A DNA stretch of 64,000 nt from Sipunculus nudus (lineage: Eukaryota > Annelida > Sipuncula > Golfingiida > Sipunculidae), in assembly GCA_026874595.1 (NCBI GenBank), contig CM049322.1:49205340-49269339 (forward strand). Reading direction: 5' to 3'. Positions 53,101 to 59,100 of the stretch are shown piece after piece. Below the pieces are notes generated by a model that was not told where the DNA came from, ran no database searches, and saw nothing but the letters and a program-made list of their open reading frames with translations. The stretch's first letter is position 1, and every line of letters starts with the position of its first letter. Position numbers and translations under genes: made by a program.

Positions 53101-56100
53101 AAAAAATTACAAATATTGTCCCAAATATAATTTTTATAAAAAATAATAAGAGAATCATATGATTTTTTTAAATGAAATATAAATGATATGATTATTAAAA
53201 TAATATTAAAGAATATATTCATGAATGCATTCATGAATACATTTTGAAAGTATTTGCACGAGTATTCATATACTTTCATTTTTACCTGAATTCCTATTCT
53301 TTATGCAAGAAATTTTATAATGGAGTACATAATCATATTCGTATTTAAATACAATTACAAAGTACTCGCACCATGTCTGGTATTTATTCAGTTTCACCAA
53401 CCAATGATGTTGAGAATCCAGAATATACAAAATTCACACATTTAAATATTGATCATAAGTACCTGGTTTTATGGCTTTTATTTATATTAAAAAATAACTG
53501 TACAAAATTCATTTTGGACTAATTTCACATCAATGTACACACTAGACACAGTAGGAATCTAGATTAATATTATCAACTGCATCTTTGTCTATCATTAATT
53601 TCCTTCATATGATCCCTAATGATTAGTAATGAATAATATGATTTACTTCTTTATCATTAAAATTGAACTGAAAAATGCCATAGGTGACTGCATGGTGTTA
53701 TTTGGAATATGTGACATTCTACCCATCGATACAAGATTCTTATATCATCAGTAACTGCAAGTTAATTTACTGTTATTATAAACTAACAAATTCCTTTTCT
53801 ATTTTTCTTTAATTTGTTATTAAAAACCAATAAAAAAATTTATTAATTTATTGTTTATTGTTATGTTGTTGGTTAAAACTACTAGATGAGTTGGGTTGGA
53901 CACCTGGATCAACTGTGGCTGGCCATAAGCTGCCTGGATTCCTGTATGCCTCGCCTCAAGCATGTATAATTTGATGAAAGGTCAACAAGGTCAACATACA
54001 GGTGACTCAAGAGGGGCTGGAGAGAGCCAGAGTCTGACAGGGTCTCATAAAAAACATTAATAAAAGCTACAATTTTTGGCCAATTTCTTTCAGCTTTCTA
54101 AACTAAAAAGCTGAAATCCGAATGTGTGCATGATATGAAAATTATATCAACAGTGCTCACAAGACACAAATGTGCCATGGTCATTAAGGTACTAATTTTA
54201 TATTTATACTAATAACTTATAAAATTTGAAAAATTCAGAATTAATTTTGGGTATTCAATTGAATCTTGATTAAATAATGTTACATCCCTGACAAAAAAAT
54301 CTCTAGCTTCAGCAATGCCCTTGTTAAGGGAGTAAATATATTTCTTGATTTTTTACAAAAGTGCATTATGTTTGGGCCCTTAACTTAAAACAATTACACA
54401 ATACTGACATCATTCTGGTATGTGCATAGAGAATGAAAAATATTTATATTATTTATGATTAAAGTCAGATCAGTGGTTTTGATATTAGGCAGTCTTGAAG
54501 TGTAACAATGGGTTTTTAATGGAAAAATGAAGTTTTTCATTAATATCTTGAAGGTATTAAGTCCTAGTGACCAAATTCTTGGCATGGTAGGGGATTTTGG
54601 AGACATCTAACTGTATGCCGAATTTAAGGAACTAAGAGCTGAAGCTGGGGAGCTGAGCTCTTGCAAACTGCATAACACTAGCTTGATGTAAACAATATGT
54701 TACATGGTGCTTGAAAACTTATTAAAATCTACAGTTTTTGATCAACTGGTTTCAAATTTTTGGTGTTAACAGTTGAAATGCTAACAAAAACATGCTGTGA
54801 AAATTAAATCCACAGTACTTACAGGAAAAAAACGTGCCATGGTCAAAGTTGGGCTAAATTTAAGGTACCAATTTTTTATTTTTATTAATATTTTAGAAAA
54901 TTTAAAAGATTTTCATCTAATTTTGGGTTTACAATTTAATTTTGATTAATTAAAGTTATATTACTGGAAAAAAGGTCGATAGCTTTAACATTTTTTGTGT
55001 TAAGTGATCAAATATCTTTCCTGATTTTTTACAAAATGCATTATGTTTGGGCCCATAACTTTTTTAAATTAAATAATACAGACATAATTTCTGGCATGTA
55101 CATAGGAACTATATAGAGGAATATTTATGGTAAATATGAGGAAAAACAGATGAGTGGTTTTGATATTAGGCAGTCCTGAAGTGTGAAAATAGGTTTTTAA
55201 TAAAAAATTGAGGTTTTTCCTTAATTTCTCAGAGGAACGAAGTTGCAAAGACCCAGTTTTCGGCTTGGTAGGAGATCTTGGGGACATCTAACATTATGCC
55301 GAATTTTGGATTCCTAGGTCTTACGGTTTCAAAACGTGCCACATCTACGGACGGACGGACGGACGGACGGACGGACGGACGGACAGACGGACGGACAGAC
55401 GGACGGACGACGGACAATGGACCACGACTATAGCTCAGATGACTTATAGTCAGCTGAGCTAAAAATTTTGTTCAACCAGGGAGTGAAAATATTTAGTGAT
55501 TATTACAGAATACAAAAAAGTTCAATAACAGATAAATAGCGTGAATGGTAACTTGAATTATTTAAAGAGGTAAATGGCTCTCATCTTTAAATTGCTGCAG
55601 CAAAAGTTGATTCTTTTGTTTACATGTATAATTTTTAAATATTTACTAAATAAATAACAACTAAGAGCAGCCCCCACCTTATCTTTAGCCTCACAGTCCT
55701 TTCTGTGGGCTTGTAGGGCGTCAACATTGTGACGTGTTAAACGTTCTATGCTCTGTCCATCTGAAAAAAATCAAGTCCTTATAGCAACAGGTAAGTGTCA
55801 TGTCATTTATATTAAAGAAGCATTCTCCAGTTGAATAAAAATCAGTGTTCCCATCACGCAAGTATTTTTCATCTGATTTAGTTAATATTCTCTGGTATAC
55901 CTTGTGTGTTGTATCATGACAGTTCACCCTGAATGCTTTTTTTATAACCTAGTGTGCAAACAGATTAATTGGCTTCGGTATAATACGTCGTGACTTTCAA
56001 TGGCTATTTCGTCCCTTTAAGTGCTTTTGTATGAGATATGACGTAGCTGATCCTGAGGTGCTGTTGTGTGTTAACAACTGAATACTTGTGTCTGACGCAC

Positions 56101-59100
56101 AGACATACCACATCCGTGCATTATTTGACCAACTGAGCAGATTTAGTTTAACTATTTATAGTAGAGTTCACCTCTGAGACAGATTTACTGTATCATATTT
56201 GCTTTATGTAATTAAACCAGATGTTCAAGTACTTTATAACCTACACATTTATACATGGTGAAAATCTCTTAAGAAATGTCTCCTAAATATCACCAAAATT
56301 ATATGATGATGATGATTTTCCTCCTTTCATAATGGAAAAAAAAATCTCCAAATCCTTCACAAATCATTAGCTTAAACACCTGAGAAAGCCAAATTCTCAT
56401 TTTTCTTTGAAAAAGTAATTTTTATCATTAGAACCATTAAAGGCCAATAATGTACCGGTATGCTAAATCAAAGTAATTTCAACTAATTATATGATCTCAT
56501 GTGTAAGTGTCTGAGGGTGTCATTAATTTTTTCCACTCTTCACACAATATCCTTTGCACTGTCCAGTGTCCACATAATGCTGTTTAAGTTAGAAACAACA
56601 CTTATTGACTCTTTTACATTTTCCATGAGATTTTACAAAATTACATATTTCAAGATATTTTCTACACATATAGAATTCTGGTGTTCCTGAAACAGTGTAT
56701 TATAAATCTCTGTGGGACTTACATTTATAGCAGGCCCAAGATGTGAACAAGAGGGCATGTTTGTCTCCAAGTCTTCTATGGTCTCTTACATAATCACTGT
56801 AAACAGAAACGAACAAAAATACAAACCATCACAATGATAAACATATATAATTACTTACAACCATTGGGCTTTGAGAAGTCTGAGTATTAGACATGACTGG
56901 CACGTTATGTAAAAACTATTCTCCAATTTTTTCATTTATGTTAATGAGATGTCATATATATTAACTTATTAAAATCCCTTGGTTATTCCATGATAAATTT
57001 TCAATCTCCGCAACATGAAACTGCAACTGTGATTTCATGAAGGCAGGTTTATAATCTGTCTAGCTGAGATCATAATGCCAGTCTTGGCACGAAGAATATA
57101 AAATCTACCAGAATTTCAATTTTTATTCACATATGTATGTACGTGTGTGTATGTACTGCTATTTTGCACATAAGGCTCAGTTGCCATTAAATTATACAAG
57201 TGACCCATGGGTCATGACGCTCAGCTGCCAAGCATGACCTGTGACATGATGGACTGAGATTCACAACTTCCAGTCAAATTTTGAAGAACCAATTTGCCAA
57301 TTTGTTGAAAATTTTCTATGACAACAGAAATATATATCACCTATGTCTGGTTAAAACACAGTGAATTGATGGTCTGAGGAAAAAGCATGATTGTTAAGCT
57401 ATCAGGAACTATTCCAACAACTTGCTTGAAACCTGTCAGTCTCAAAAGGAACACCACAAAGGGCAAATATAAGATCAAAATATATAGCAAAAATCAAGGA
57501 AATACATGCAAGAATTATTGAGAAACAGGTGCTTCTGTATGAATTTTTATTCAATACAAGCCAACTGTACTGCACTTTTATAAATGATGGTAATATTTAT
57601 CAGAAATATTTGACCCAATCCTTTACAAGATTACATAAATATACATCCAACTGCATTCACTTTAACTGTTCTTGAGATAATATGATCAAAAGGAATTAAA
57701 AGATGGTTGCCTGGTGGCCATATTGGACTTCTGACAAGTCTGAAATCAGACAACAAACATTCTCTAAATTTCTCTTAAAGAAAAATTACTGAAACTGCCC
57801 TGAAGAAAGAATTTCTAAGGTGGCTAACTGGCAGACATAATGGATTTCTGACAAGTATGACATTTGATATCCCACATTCTCCAATAAGAGACCAAACTTG
57901 GGGCAAATTATCCAGTAATAAATGCCCAAAATAATTCAAAAGGCATGTCCAGGCCCTCATATCAGATTTATAGATATGCAATTGTAAAAAGTCCAATATT
58001 TTTTATTATCACTCTGTTTTTCAATGGGGTCAGCAGGGTAGGTAAACTGCCAAACCTGAAAGAAAATAAATGCAGAAAGCATGACTAAGAGTCTTGAAAT
58101 AAAACAAAAAGCCATCCTAAATCAAGGTACACATCCACATATTATGAGAACAAACACTTGCTTTTATATGTGGTGATATATATTAAAATATTCAGATATC
58201 TAGGAAACTAAGTTTATTGCTAGGATTCCATAAAATAAACTGCAAAATGTTCCCATCATCTTATAAATCAGTAGCTAAACCTTAATACTATACTCTCATA
58301 GTCTTAATGCCTGGCTGAAGCATTCTGACAACAGTGTTTTTGTTATGAAGTAACTAGGTACTTATCACTGAGCCTTATCACTTAATAGGCTGATACAAAA
58401 GGGAGTAATATGTCACCAGTGTCACTCACAATTACAGCCACAGAGGGAGATGTACCAGCTGGAGTGGGATGGTTATATATACAAGAAAAATAGAGATGGT
58501 CTATTAAATAAGTAATTGTGAACATCCCTGACCTATGACCTTGGCCTTTTGCCCATATATCAACTGGATTCTTTCTAAATGATGGGTAACTACTGACCAC
58601 TTAAATCTGGTGTAATTACTTGGCAACCAATGGGTGAATAACTTTGACCTGCAACCTTTAACCTGCTGACCAGCTGACCCCAAAATCAATAAGTTATTTA
58701 TTCAAGCAAAAAGACCCATAAATATGAAGTTTGAGTCAAACTGAGTGATGCATAGATGTGGCATATGTGAAAGACTGAAGGTTTGGGTTGAACAGTTACA
58801 CTTGAAATATGCTCACAAGCATTTAGAACAATTAAATATTGTGACCTTGACCTTTGACTTTTTGACCTCAACATCAATAGGCTTCTTCCCGTATTGGTAG
58901 GCAAGCCATATATGACAGATGGAAGGTACAGATTGAAAAGTTTGCCTGAAAATGACTCCATGCAAGAAGTGGGTGCTGTGAACTTGACCTTTGACCTCAA
59001 AATCAACAGGTCTTTTCCCCTGTTGGCAGAGAAGCGATATCAGTGCTGGAAGGTTTGGAATGAAAAGTCTAGCTTGAAATGTGTCCACTACCTTTTCAAA

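Noticed and set aside
58000-58060. Possible exon after a TTTTCTTTCAG acceptor (VWQFTYPADPIEKQ or FGSLPTLLTPLKNR)
   Set aside because: Neither frame fits the phase of its neighbours, and exons 4 and 5 join perfectly without it. It also lies inside HINE-like element 4.
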